Source: Glycomyces tritici
GTDB taxonomy: Bacteria > Actinomycetota > Actinomycetes > Mycobacteriales > Micromonosporaceae
Reading direction: 5' to 3'
Assembly: GCF_030403505.1 (NCBI RefSeq)
Contig: NZ_JAUEMJ010000011.1
Span: 124,001-188,000, forward strand
Length of the DNA: 64,000 bases
In this document: positions 9,107 through 16,849 of the stretch, piece by piece
Position numbering within the stretch: the stretch's first letter is position 1
How the letters are laid out: every line of letters begins with the position of its first letter
Translations under genes and position numbers: made by a program
The notes under the pieces: generated by a model
Seen by the model: the letters and a program-made list of their open reading frames with translations, nothing else
Databases searched by the model: none
Told to the model about the DNA's origin: nothing

Positions 9107-10084
9107 ATGTGGGAAGCGCGGCGCATGGTCCTCGTCGGATACGGGGGTGCCGAGATGCTCGACATCGCGTGCCCATCGGACGTGTTCGACTCGGCGAACC
9201 GGCTCGGCGCACGGCGGGCCTACGCCATCGAACTGGCCAGTGTGGACGGCGGTGCGTTCCGCTGCCAGTCGGGGCTGCGGCTCGTGGCCGACCGGCGTCT
9301 CGACCAGGTGCGCGGCCCGGTGGACACGCTCGTGGTCGCGGGCGGGCGGAGCCATGAGGCGGCTGCGGCCGACCCCCGGCTCATCGCCCAGGTGCGGAGG
9401 CTGGCACGGCTCAGCCGCCGCGTCGCGTCGGTGTGCACGGGCGCGACCGTCCTCGCCGAGGCCGGACTGCTCAACGGGCGGCGCGCCACCACCCACTGGG
9501 CCTATGCGGAGTGGCTCGCCGCCCGCTACCCGCAGGTGCGGGTGGACGCCGGGCCGCTGTTCATCCGCGACGGCCGCATCGCCACCGCCGCCGGCATCAC
9601 CAGCGCGCTGGACCTCGCGCTGGCCTTCGTGGAGGAGGACGAAGGGGCTTCGCTGGCGCGGGAGGTCGCCCGCCGGCTCGTCACGTACATGCAGCGGCCG
9701 TCCAATCAGGCCCAGATCAGCGCGCTCCTGTCCGCGCCGCCGCCCGAGCACGGCGTCGTGCGCGATCTCGCCGCGCACGTGACCGCCCACCCGGGCGCCG
9801 ATCTGAGCACGCCGGTCCTGGCGGCCAGAGCCGGCGTCAGCCCGCGTCAGCTCGCCCGGCTCTTCGAAGCCCACCTGCACACCACCCCGAGCAGGTATGT
9901 GCGGACGGTCCGCACCGAGGCCGCGGCGCGGCTGTTGGAGACGACCTCGCTGCCGCTGGCCGCAATCGCCCGACGCTGCGGATTCGGCTCCACCGAGACC
10001 CTCAGGACCGCGTTCCTCGACTACCTCGACGCCACGCCGTCCAATTACCGGCGCCTGCACCGCCGCACTCCAGCGCCCGAGTGA
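9107..10084 (+). CDS. GlxA-type AraC-family regulator with DJ-1/PfpI domain
   Basis: 325 residues from the ATG at 9107. An upstream in-frame ATG at 9008 would overlap the start of the divergent PfpI gene, so it is less likely. Residues 1-~180 form a DJ-1/PfpI sensor (SVCTGATVLAEAGLL with its cysteine, RRATTHWAY). The C-terminal ~100 residues are an AraC double helix-turn-helix (AARAGVSPRQLARLF, then IARRCGFGSTETLRTAF). Similarity to the product of the divergent gene indicates a regulator/enzyme pair built from the same ancestor. It probably controls the PfpI-MFS operon from the ~97-bp shared intergenic region. Confidence 0.88.
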   Translation: MWEARRMVLVGYGGAEMLDIACPSDVFDSANRLGARRAYAIELASVDGGAFRCQSGLRLVADRRLDQVRGPVDTLVVAGGRSHEAAAADPRLIAQVRRLARLSRRVASVCTGATVLAEAGLLNGRRATTHWAYAEWLAARYPQVRVDAGPLFIRDGRIATAAGITSALDLALAFVEEDEGASLAREVARRLVTYMQRPSNQAQISALLSAPPPEHGVVRDLAAHVTAHPGADLSTPVLAARAGVSPRQLARLFEAHLHTTPSRYVRTVRTEAAARLLETTSLPLAAIARRCGFGSTETLRTAFLDYLDATPSNYRRLHRRTPAPE

Positions 10085-10143
10085 CCCCGGGGACGGCTCG
10101 GGCGTCGAGACCCTAGTGCGTGAAGGAGTACGCGATCCGCGCC

Positions 10144-10599
10144 TTAAGCCAGGGTGAATCCGGCTTGGCGGAGCACTCGGCGGAGGTAGTCGCCGATCTC
10201 GGCCGGGTCGGCGGGATCGGGCCCGAGCAGCAGGTGCTGCATGATGGCGCCGTTCATCATGTCGACGAGCACGTCGACGTCCTCGGTCGGCGCCAGCACG
10301 CCGGCGGCCTGGGCCTGGATCATTGCGGCGCGGATCCGCTCGCGTCGCGGTTCGAGGTGGAGGCGCACATACGCTTCGAGCAGCCTGGGGTGGCTCGGCC
10401 CGGCCCCCAGGAGCCGGGCGGTGAGCGCACGGAACCGGGGTTCGGCCAGCATTTCGCCCCACCGCGGCAGGAGCTCGGCGGTGCCCATCAGGGTCTTCAC
10501 CGGTACTGAACACTGCGTTGAGCGCTTCGCCATTGACGTCGTCTCGCCGTGGGATCGACAGTGGATCGCAACGACCACCCGCGCCCCCGCTTCTGACAC
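10144..10599 (-). pseudogene. TetR-family regulator remnant lacking the DNA-binding domain
   Basis: The C-terminal ~115 residues match the ligand-binding half of TetR regulators (helices from TLMGTAELLPRWGEML to YLRRVLRQAGF). The first ~35 residues, readable to an ATG at 10599, are a low-complexity sequence with no helix-turn-helix, and no HTH is found in the other frames upstream. The gene has lost its N-terminal ~75 residues, apparently by a deletion whose join lies near 10500. The neighbouring NDH-2-like gene, divergent and ~85 bp away, would be its natural target. Confidence 0.7.
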
Positions 10600-10685
10600 T
10601 TCGTGACCTGCTTCACGTCCGAATCTGTCAGGAATCGCGGGCCAGCCCGGTTCAGGTCGCGAGCCACCCAGACAGGAGCAAGACC

Positions 10686-11882
10686 ATGCAGCACCGCATC
10701 ATCGTCCTCGGCGCCGGATACGCCGGCACCAGCGCGGCGGGCCGCCTCGCGAAGCGGCTGCACCCCGAGGACGTCGCCATCACGCTCGTCAACGCCGAAC
10801 CCGACTTCGTCGAGCGCGTCCGCAACCACCAGTTGGCGGCGGGACAGGTCCTCAAGCACCGGCCCTTCGCCGCGATGTTCGCCGGCAGCGGTGTCGAGCT
10901 GAAGCTCGCGAAGGTCACCGCCGTCGACGCCGACGCCAAGACCGTCACCGTCATCGGCGCCGACGGCGTCGAGGAGCTCCAGTACGACACGCTCGTGTAC
11001 GCCCTGGGCAGCGGCTGGAACGACCAGGGCGTTCCCGGCGTCGCCGAGCACGCCTACGAACTCGCCAGCCGCCCCGGCGCCCTCAAGCTGCGCGACTGCT
11101 TGGCGCGCACGGACGCCGGCGGCACCGTCACCGTGGTGGGCGGCGGACTCACCGGCATCGAGGCGGCCACCGAACTCGCCGAGGCGCGACCCGACCTCGG
11201 CGTCGTCCTCATCGCCCGCGGCGGCCTGGGCGACTGGGTCTCCACGAAGGCGCAGGCGCACCTGCGGAAGGTCTTCGGGAAGCTCGGGATCACCGTCCAT
11301 GAGCACACCGACGTCGCCGAAGTCCGCGCCGACGCGATCGCCACCGCCGACGGCCGGGAGATCCCGGCCACGGTCACGGTGTGGACCGCCGGTTTCGTCG
11401 TCCACCCGATCGCCGCCGCCACCACGATGGAGACCAGGCCGGACGGCCGCATCGTGGTCGACCGCGACATGGCCTCGGTTTCGCACCCGGACGTGTTCGC
11501 CGTCGGCGACTCCGGCTACGCGATCGGTGACGCCGGCAAGCCGCTGCGGATGTCCTGCGCCACGGGCACCCCGATGGCCTGGCAGGCCGCCGACTCGATC
11601 GCGGCCCGCCTCACCGGCACCAAGGCCGGACGCACGTCACTGAAGTACTCGGGGCAGTGCATCAGCCTGGGACGCAAGAACGGCCTGGTCCAGTGGGTCA
11701 CCCCCGACGACAGGACGAAGAACTCCTCGCTCCGCGGCCCCCTCGCCGCACGCATGAAGGACTTCGTCTGCGGGTTCGCCGCCTGGAGCGTCGCTCACCC
11801 CACCTTCGGCATGCCGGTCCGCCGCCACCGTGTGGCGGTCTCGCCCGAGCCCCGGACCGTTCGGCTCGGTTCCAACGCCTAA
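10686..11882 (+). CDS. NDH-2-like FAD/NAD(P)-dependent oxidoreductase
   Basis: 398 residues with GGAGC 7 nt before the ATG. The N-terminal FAD Rossmann motif is IIVLGAGYAGTSAAGRL; the second NAD(P) motif is VTVVGGGLTGIEAATEL. The late FAD-binding strand HPDVFAVGDSGYA closes the pyridine-nucleotide-disulphide reductase fold. No redox CxxC is present, so it belongs with type II NADH dehydrogenases and related quinone or carotenoid-type oxidoreductases, acting at the inner face of the membrane. No clear C-terminal membrane anchor is visible, so soluble function is possible. In many actinomycetes this gene is next to a TetR repressor; here the repressor is broken. Confidence 0.87.
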   Translation: MQHRIIVLGAGYAGTSAAGRLAKRLHPEDVAITLVNAEPDFVERVRNHQLAAGQVLKHRPFAAMFAGSGVELKLAKVTAVDADAKTVTVIGADGVEELQYDTLVYALGSGWNDQGVPGVAEHAYELASRPGALKLRDCLARTDAGGTVTVVGGGLTGIEAATELAEARPDLGVVLIARGGLGDWVSTKAQAHLRKVFGKLGITVHEHTDVAEVRADAIATADGREIPATVTVWTAGFVVHPIAAATTMETRPDGRIVVDRDMASVSHPDVFAVGDSGYAIGDAGKPLRMSCATGTPMAWQAADSIAARLTGTKAGRTSLKYSGQCISLGRKNGLVQWVTPDDRTKNSSLRGPLAARMKDFVCGFAAWSVAHPTFGMPVRRHRVAVSPEPRTVRLGSNA

Positions 11883-11896
11883 CTAGGAAGCCGTCA

Positions 11897-11959
11897 TCAA
11901 ACCACTTCGGACAGATCGACGTGGACGTGAACAACGCCGGGTACGCCCAGATCAGCACC
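11897..11959 (+). pseudogene. Fragment of a short-chain dehydrogenase (SDR)
   Basis: Twenty-one codons read SNHFGQIDVDVNNAGYAQIST, matching the classical SDR core strand and NNAG motif (hFGxIDVLVNNAGYA). Neither the upstream TGxxxGxG nor a downstream YxxxK is present. It is a deletion scar between the NDH-2-like gene and the small SnoaL gene. Confidence 0.6.
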
Positions 11960-11981
11960 GTCATGAAAGGCGAGCACAACC

Positions 11982-12413
11982 ATGAACACACCGAATGAAG
12001 CCGCTGTCGCCGGGAAGATCGATGCGATAGTCGAGGCACTCCGCGCCAAAGACCTCGACCACCTGGCAACGATCTACGCGGCAGATGTCGTCTCCTTCGA
12101 CGTCGAACCGCCACTCCAGCACGTCGGCCTCGCCGCGAAACTGAAGAACTGGGAGAAGGTCTTCACGGTCTTCCAGGCCCTGGACTACGAAGTCCGCGAC
12201 TTGGAGGTCACCGCCGGCCAGGACGTGGCGTTCGCACACGGGTTCGGCCGGCTCAGCGGCACCCTGGTGAACGGAACCGCGACGAACGGCATGTGGGTCC
12301 GCGCCACCTTCTGCTTCCGGAAGATCGACGGCGAGTGGCTGATCGTCCATGACCAGGTCTCCGTGCCGTTCGACCTCGCAAGCGGGAAAGGAGTCGCCGA
12401 CCTCGAGCCTTGA
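11982..12413 (+). CDS. SnoaL/NTF2-like small protein
   Basis: 143 residues forming a single NTF2-like fold: N-terminal helix (AGKIDAIVEALRAKDLDHLATIYAADVVSFDV), curved sheet, and final strands WVRATFCFRKIDGEWLIVHDQVSVPF. This is the DUF4440/SnoaL_3 subtype often annotated as a ketosteroid-isomerase-like or calcium/calmodulin-kinase association-domain protein. It is cytoplasmic, with no signal peptide. The start is preceded by AAGG. It may be co-transcribed with the oxidoreductase 100 bp upstream; a double hairpin terminator follows directly. Biochemical role unknown. Confidence 0.75.
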   Translation: MNTPNEAAVAGKIDAIVEALRAKDLDHLATIYAADVVSFDVEPPLQHVGLAAKLKNWEKVFTVFQALDYEVRDLEVTAGQDVAFAHGFGRLSGTLVNGTATNGMWVRATFCFRKIDGEWLIVHDQVSVPFDLASGKGVADLEP

Positions 12414-12429
12414 CGGTCCGCGACCATGC

Positions 12430-12493
12430 ATCCGGCGGTTCCACACCGCCGGATCGCTCGGTTCGGGCCGGTCCGGCCCGAACCGAGCGATCC
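12430..12493. terminator. Double hairpin bidirectional terminator
   Basis: Two perfect hairpins in tandem: ATCCGGCGGT/ACCGCCGGAT (12430-12439, 12445-12454) and a 20-bp stem (12451-12470, 12474-12493) with a 3-nt loop. They separate the SnoaL gene from the convergent metalloprotease-like gene. Confidence 0.75.
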
Positions 12494-12515
12494 GGCTGGT
12501 TCGCCTTGCGACTTC

Positions 12516-15332
12516 CTAATTCAGGGTGAAGCTGATGAACCGTGGCTTGTAGATGCTCGGGTCCGTGTAGTGGGACCCCTCGGCGGTCATTCGACTGTCG
12601 AAGGTGTTGACGTTGTACGACATGACGAATCGATTGCCTGAACTCAGCGTCGCGTGGATGTGCGGGTTGTAGGCGAAGATCCGCTCGTCGTAGTACGGGA
12701 CGCCGAACATGCCGGTCTCCGGCATCTGGTAGACCAGGCTCTGGTTGGTGAAGGGCCCGGCCGGCGAGCACGAGGTGTAGGCATACACCTTGTTGCTGAA
12801 CCCGACCGTGGAGTCCTGGCTGACCAGGAGGTACTGGCCGTTCCACTTGGTCACCGAGTACTCGTTGGCGATGCCGTTGAGGCCGATGCCGGTGTCGGAT
12901 TCGTAGGCGGTCCAGCCGTTCGCGGTCCAGTACTGCCACTTCGCAATCGCCCCGAGGTCGGAGCCATGGACGCGGGCGATGCGCTGCTTCTTGTTCGTGG
13001 GCGCGTCGGCGAGTCCGTAGATGTAGGTGTAGCCGTCCCCGGACTGGCTTGCCGGCAGGAGCGCCGAGCCCCAGGCTCCGGCCTGGGAGGGCAGGGCCTC
13101 GACGCTGATCGGGTCGCTCAGGTTCGACAAGGAGAAGGTCGCGACGACGTTCTGGTCGAACCGCCAGTCCCAGTCGCCGCTGCCGAACCGCAGGTACTCC
13201 TGGTAGACCACTTGCAGGTAGTCGGTGCCGTTCTGGCGGGAGATCATGCCGTCGCCGAGCCAGTACCAGTGGTTGGCCTCGGGCGGCGGCATGATCGCCT
13301 CAGGGTTGGCGGTGGTGCCGCCCTGGATGGTCGAGAAGCTGCCGCCGTCCTGTCTGACGAAGGTGCTGTTGATGAGCGGCGCGGTGACCGGTCTGGTGCC
13401 GTCGTCGTTGAGCGGCCCGAGGAACGTGTCGGAGAACAGCCACAGCAGGTCGCCGTCGGGCAGTCGCACCGAATAGGTGGAGTCCCCTCCGGTCCAGCCG
13501 TTCGGAGTGGTCTCGGCGTAGTCGAGGAACTGCTGCTCGGGTGCCACGCCGTCGTCCTGGAGGTTGCTGACGTTCAGGTTGGAGAGGTTGCACGACGGGC
13601 TGTCGAGCGGGACCAGGGACACGACGCGGAACCGGTACTCGCGGCCGTCGCCGTCGGCTTCGACGGAGTTGGTCTGCAGGTCGGTGCGGGTGGCGATGAG
13701 GGTGACGACCATCGGGTACGCGTAGTCGTTGACGGTGATGACGTTGTTCGCGTCGGGGTAGACCGCGCGTGCGGCGGTCGGGTACTCGGCGAGGGTGCCG
13801 GGGCTGCCCTGGGGGGACCAGACCATGGCCACGTACTCGAGGTCGTCGCGGTCCTCGGCCGCGATGGTGAGCTTGGACCGGTAGCCGTCGGTGGGGTCGC
13901 CGGAGTTCTGCATGGCGGAGAAGTCGAAGTAGGCGGAGCCGCCCGGTTCGATGTCGGCCGCGTAAGTCTCCTGGGTGCCCATGGGGACGGCGCGGGTGGT
14001 GCGGGCCGGGCGGTACTCGCCGAGGACGTGGTCGTCGGTGCGGTTGTCGCCCATGAGCTCGTCGCGCCACACGGTGCGCTCCTCGTCGGCGTACCCGTAC
14101 CCGGCCATGGGGTTCGGCGGTGCGCCGCCCTGCTCCTCTGCGAGGCGGTAGTTCGCCACGGAGAAGCCGAGCAGTGTGGAAGGGATGTCGAGGCCGTAAC
14201 CGGTGAGGACGGCCTTGATCGCGGTGATCGGCGTCGAGTCGTGGGCGCGGATGTGCTCCCAGGTCTTGCGGACCGCGTTCATGCTGCCGGTGGTCTCGTT
14301 CATGTAGAACGCCAATAGGAACGTGCTGTACTGGCGCGAGCTGCCGAGCTCCTCGGCGGCGTTGAGCGCCCTGCCGGGGTCGCCGAGGAACTCGGGGAGC
14401 GCGTGGGCGTACATCTTCGCCGCGGTCGGGTTCCGCGGGTCGTACGGCTGGAGGCGGTAGGACATGAGGCTGGCCCACTCGGCGGTCGACTCCATCCACC
14501 AGTTCATCGTCTTGAAGTCGCTGCCGCCCATCCAGTCGCGCACGTAGGCCCAGCCGATGTCGCCGGTGTCGTCCCAGTACTGGTACTGGACGATGTGGAA
14601 GAACTCGTGCCGGGGCAGGTAGTCGTAGTTGTCGCTGTCGTACAGGCCCGGGTCGGAGGGCAGGATGATCATCGGCTGGCTGTTGGCGCCGAACGGGAGC
14701 GTGAACGCGCCGCCGTTGAACCAGCCCTCCTGGGTGTCGTTGAGCCCCACGATGACCGCCCAGGGGCCGCTGCCGGGGTCGACCTCGTAGCCCATCGAGC
14801 GGTAGGCCGACTGGGCCTCGTCGATGGCGTTGATCATGTCGACCACGGCGGTCGCGCGGCCGTTGGCGCCGGCGGCCGCGGGGACGCCGCGGGTGTCGCC
14901 CGGGTTGTCCTTGACGTCGTAGAGGAACACGAAGTCGCCGGCGAACGCCTGGCACTCGTAGTCGTGGAAGTTGTAGTTGTAGGAGGAGGCGCAGTCGTCG
15001 GCGGCCGCGGTGGCGGCGTCCTCCATGGCGAACGGCTCCATGTCGAGCGACTCGGCGGTGATCTCCTGGCGCACGGCGCTGCTCTCGGCGGCCCGCGCCG
15101 AGTCCGCTTCGTACGGGCCGAACTCGGCGTCGCCGTCGTCGGTGAACGCGTCGAAGGCGGCCTGGTCGAACGGCTGGGGTTCGGGGACGCCCTGCTGCTG
15201 GAGCTCCTCGGTCTCCACCTCGGCATGGGGGGTGGTCTCAGGGGCCGATTCCGGTGGGAGGGCCTGGGTGGGCTGGATGACCAGCATGCTGACGAATACC
15301 GCTGTAGCGCAAGCGATCGGAAGTCTTCTCAA
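12516..15332 (-). CDS. Exported HExxH metallopeptidase fused to a DUF4185/DUF5005-like propeller
   Basis: 938 residues. I choose the TTG at 15332 because GGAGG lies 6 nt before it and it opens straight into a signal peptide (RRLPIACATAVFVSMLVIQPTQA). The earlier in-frame start would put 41 extra residues in front. The N-terminal half has a zincin site, RHEFFHIVQYQ (HExxH at about 242-246), and a downstream WMESTAEW whose glutamate (~281) fits a gluzincin third ligand. The C-terminal ~340 residues (from DGDLLWLFSDTFLG) match the five-bladed-propeller-like DUF4185/DUF5005 class, found beside glycan-degrading enzymes. The role is probably extracellular degradation of glycoprotein or polysaccharide. 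Control by the neighbouring ROK regulator is suggested by the palindrome just upstream. Confidence 0.75.
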   Translation of the reverse strand: MRRLPIACATAVFVSMLVIQPTQALPPESAPETTPHAEVETEELQQQGVPEPQPFDQAAFDAFTDDGDAEFGPYEADSARAAESSAVRQEITAESLDMEPFAMEDAATAAADDCASSYNYNFHDYECQAFAGDFVFLYDVKDNPGDTRGVPAAAGANGRATAVVDMINAIDEAQSAYRSMGYEVDPGSGPWAVIVGLNDTQEGWFNGGAFTLPFGANSQPMIILPSDPGLYDSDNYDYLPRHEFFHIVQYQYWDDTGDIGWAYVRDWMGGSDFKTMNWWMESTAEWASLMSYRLQPYDPRNPTAAKMYAHALPEFLGDPGRALNAAEELGSSRQYSTFLLAFYMNETTGSMNAVRKTWEHIRAHDSTPITAIKAVLTGYGLDIPSTLLGFSVANYRLAEEQGGAPPNPMAGYGYADEERTVWRDELMGDNRTDDHVLGEYRPARTTRAVPMGTQETYAADIEPGGSAYFDFSAMQNSGDPTDGYRSKLTIAAEDRDDLEYVAMVWSPQGSPGTLAEYPTAARAVYPDANNVITVNDYAYPMVVTLIATRTDLQTNSVEADGDGREYRFRVVSLVPLDSPSCNLSNLNVSNLQDDGVAPEQQFLDYAETTPNGWTGGDSTYSVRLPDGDLLWLFSDTFLGPLNDDGTRPVTAPLINSTFVRQDGGSFSTIQGGTTANPEAIMPPPEANHWYWLGDGMISRQNGTDYLQVVYQEYLRFGSGDWDWRFDQNVVATFSLSNLSDPISVEALPSQAGAWGSALLPASQSGDGYTYIYGLADAPTNKKQRIARVHGSDLGAIAKWQYWTANGWTAYESDTGIGLNGIANEYSVTKWNGQYLLVSQDSTVGFSNKVYAYTSCSPAGPFTNQSLVYQMPETGMFGVPYYDERIFAYNPHIHATLSSGNRFVMSYNVNTFDSRMTAEGSHYTDPSIYKPRFISFTLN

Positions 15333-15349
15333 GACTGTCCTCCGTCCGA

Positions 15350-15363
15350 TGGTATCGATACCA
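15350..15363. promoter_or_regulatory. 14-bp palindromic operator (LacI/ROK type)
   Basis: TGGTATCGATACCA is a perfect 14-bp palindrome 17 nt upstream of the TTG start of the exported metallopeptidase gene. Size and symmetry fit a repressor site, probably for a LacI- or ROK-family protein. Confidence 0.55.
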
Positions 15364-15399
15364 ATGAGTATGGCAGCGATCGCCGCATTCGGATAGAGC

Positions 15400-16680
15400 T
15401 CAGTGGAGGAGAATTCCGCGCCCGCCGACCACCGGTCGGGCATGGACGCCGGCACCCCTCCCCTCCGCAGTCCGAGTCGGGCCGTGGGTCAGCTCGCTTT
15501 GCAGCACGAGGGCCGCTGCGCCGATCGCCGCTGCGTCGGGGCCGTTGACCGACGGCGTCACCCGCACCGGATGCGTCCGCCAGGTGACGGTGCGGCGGTC
15601 TACTTCCTCCTGGATCACGGTCGGGTAGACGGAGCCCGCTACCGCGAAGCTCGGACCGGCCAGGACGATCGCGTCCACATCGAAGAGGATGGTCATGGTG
15701 ACGGCGGCGGCACCGAGGTAGCGGGCCGACCGCTCGATGAGCTCACGGGCGGCCGGATCGCCGGCGTCGGCAGCTGCCGCGATCCGCGCGAACTCGGTGA
15801 GGAAGTCGGCGGAGTCGGGGTCGGGCGCCAGTCGCTCGGCCAGCGCGGGCGTGGCAGCGGCCTGCCGGACCAGGGCTGCCGGGCCGGCGAAGTTCTCCAG
15901 GCAGCCGACGTTGCCGCATGGGCACTCTTCGCCGTTGACGTCGATCGACATATGGCCGAGTTCTACGCTGTTGGAGGAGCTGCCTCGGTATACCTCGCCG
16001 GCGACCACGATCCCGCCGCCGATTCCGCTGGCCATGTAGATGCAGCCGTAGGTGCTTCGTCGGTCGACCGCGCCCAGCCAGTATTCGCCGATCGCGGCGG
16101 CCGCGGCGTCGTTGTCGAGCAGCACGGGCAGGCCGAGGCTCTGCGCGAGTCGCTCCGCGACCGGGTATTCGAGCCATGGCTCGGAGGGCTGCGGGCTCAA
16201 CAGGACCCCCGCTCGGCGGTCCTGCGGGCCGTAGCTGACCAGCCCGACCCCCAGCACCCGGTCGCGGTCGACGGCGGCCGTGGCCAGCAGATCGTCCACC
16301 TGCGAGGCGATAATCGGCAGTGCCTGGTCCGGCGGCATCGACGCCACACCATGGAACGAAGTCCGGGCCACCGGCCGGCCGGCCAGGTCGACGATGACGA
16401 TGACGCAGGTGTTGCGCTCCATCTGGACGCCGACGCTGTAGCGGGCCCTGGGGTCGAGCTGCACCAGCGTGCGCGGCTTGCCGCCGGTGGGCGCACCTCG
16501 GCCGGCCTCGACGACCAATCCCTCGTCGATGAGCTCCCGCACGAGATCGGAGATCGTGGCGCCGGTGAGACCCGTCGCTCCCGCGAGCTCCACCCGGCTG
16601 ATCGTGCGGGCCGCACGGATGGCGTCCAGGATCAGACCCCTGGTCCTTGATTTGCTTGTCCACGTCGGGCTGAGCGCCAC
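15400..16680 (-). CDS. ROK-family transcriptional repressor
   Basis: 426 residues from the GTG at 16680, which has GGAGG 5 nt upstream; an earlier in-frame ATG adds 48 unlikely residues. The N-terminal ~75 residues are a MarR-like winged helix (ISRVELAGATGLTGATISDLVRELIDEGLV). The remainder is the ROK sugar-kinase-like domain, with GIGGGIVVAGEVYRG, the ROK zinc motif CPCGNVGCLE and a C-terminal GAAALVLQ. Proteins of this architecture are NagC/XylR-type repressors that sense sugars or phosphosugars. It stands between the exported metallopeptidase/propeller gene and the divergent cellulase, a natural regulator for one or both. Confidence 0.9.
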   Translation of the reverse strand: MALSPTWTSKSRTRGLILDAIRAARTISRVELAGATGLTGATISDLVRELIDEGLVVEAGRGAPTGGKPRTLVQLDPRARYSVGVQMERNTCVIVIVDLAGRPVARTSFHGVASMPPDQALPIIASQVDDLLATAAVDRDRVLGVGLVSYGPQDRRAGVLLSPQPSEPWLEYPVAERLAQSLGLPVLLDNDAAAAAIGEYWLGAVDRRSTYGCIYMASGIGGGIVVAGEVYRGSSSNSVELGHMSIDVNGEECPCGNVGCLENFAGPAALVRQAAATPALAERLAPDPDSADFLTEFARIAAAADAGDPAARELIERSARYLGAAAVTMTILFDVDAIVLAGPSFAVAGSVYPTVIQEEVDRRTVTWRTHPVRVTPSVNGPDAAAIGAAALVLQSELTHGPTRTAEGRGAGVHARPVVGGRGILLH

Positions 16681-16755
16681 GCGTGCCTCCTTCGCTGTCC
16701 TTGGTCGGGCTGCCCTGCTCGCCCTTTCTCGATCGGCTGCACGGTGATCACTAAG

Positions 16756-16767
16756 CATAGATCTATG
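16756..16767. promoter_or_regulatory. 12-bp palindrome in the ROK/cellulase intergenic region
   Basis: CATAGATCTATG is a perfect palindrome between the divergent ROK and cellulase genes, just upstream of the cellulase -35. It may be the ROK autoregulatory site. Confidence 0.4.
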
Positions 16768-16774
16768 TGAATGC

Positions 16775-16803
16775 TTGACTTTATTCGGCTGCCTAACTAA
16801 GGT
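16775..16803 (+). promoter_or_regulatory. Promoter of the CBM2-GH5 cellulase
   Basis: TTGACT, 17-nt spacer, TAAGGT, about 45 nt before the ATG at 16850. Confidence 0.6.
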
Positions 16804-16809
16804 GAAAAA

Positions 16810-16823
16810 CGGAAGCGCTCCCA
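16810..16823 (+). promoter_or_regulatory. CebR-like cellulose-utilisation operator
   Basis: CGGAAGCGCTCCCA differs at two positions from TGGGAGCGCTCCCA, the palindrome bound by the LacI-family repressor CebR upstream of actinomycete cellulase genes. It overlaps the expected transcription start of the downstream cellulase, ideal for cellobiose-relieved repression. No cebR gene is in the window. Confidence 0.7.
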
Positions 16824-16849
16824 TCCCTCACGAGAATCAAGGAGCTGAC

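Noticed and set aside
12654..15548. Plus-strand frames over the metallopeptidase gene
   Set aside because: Shadows of the minus-strand gene, which has a signal peptide and an HExxH site.
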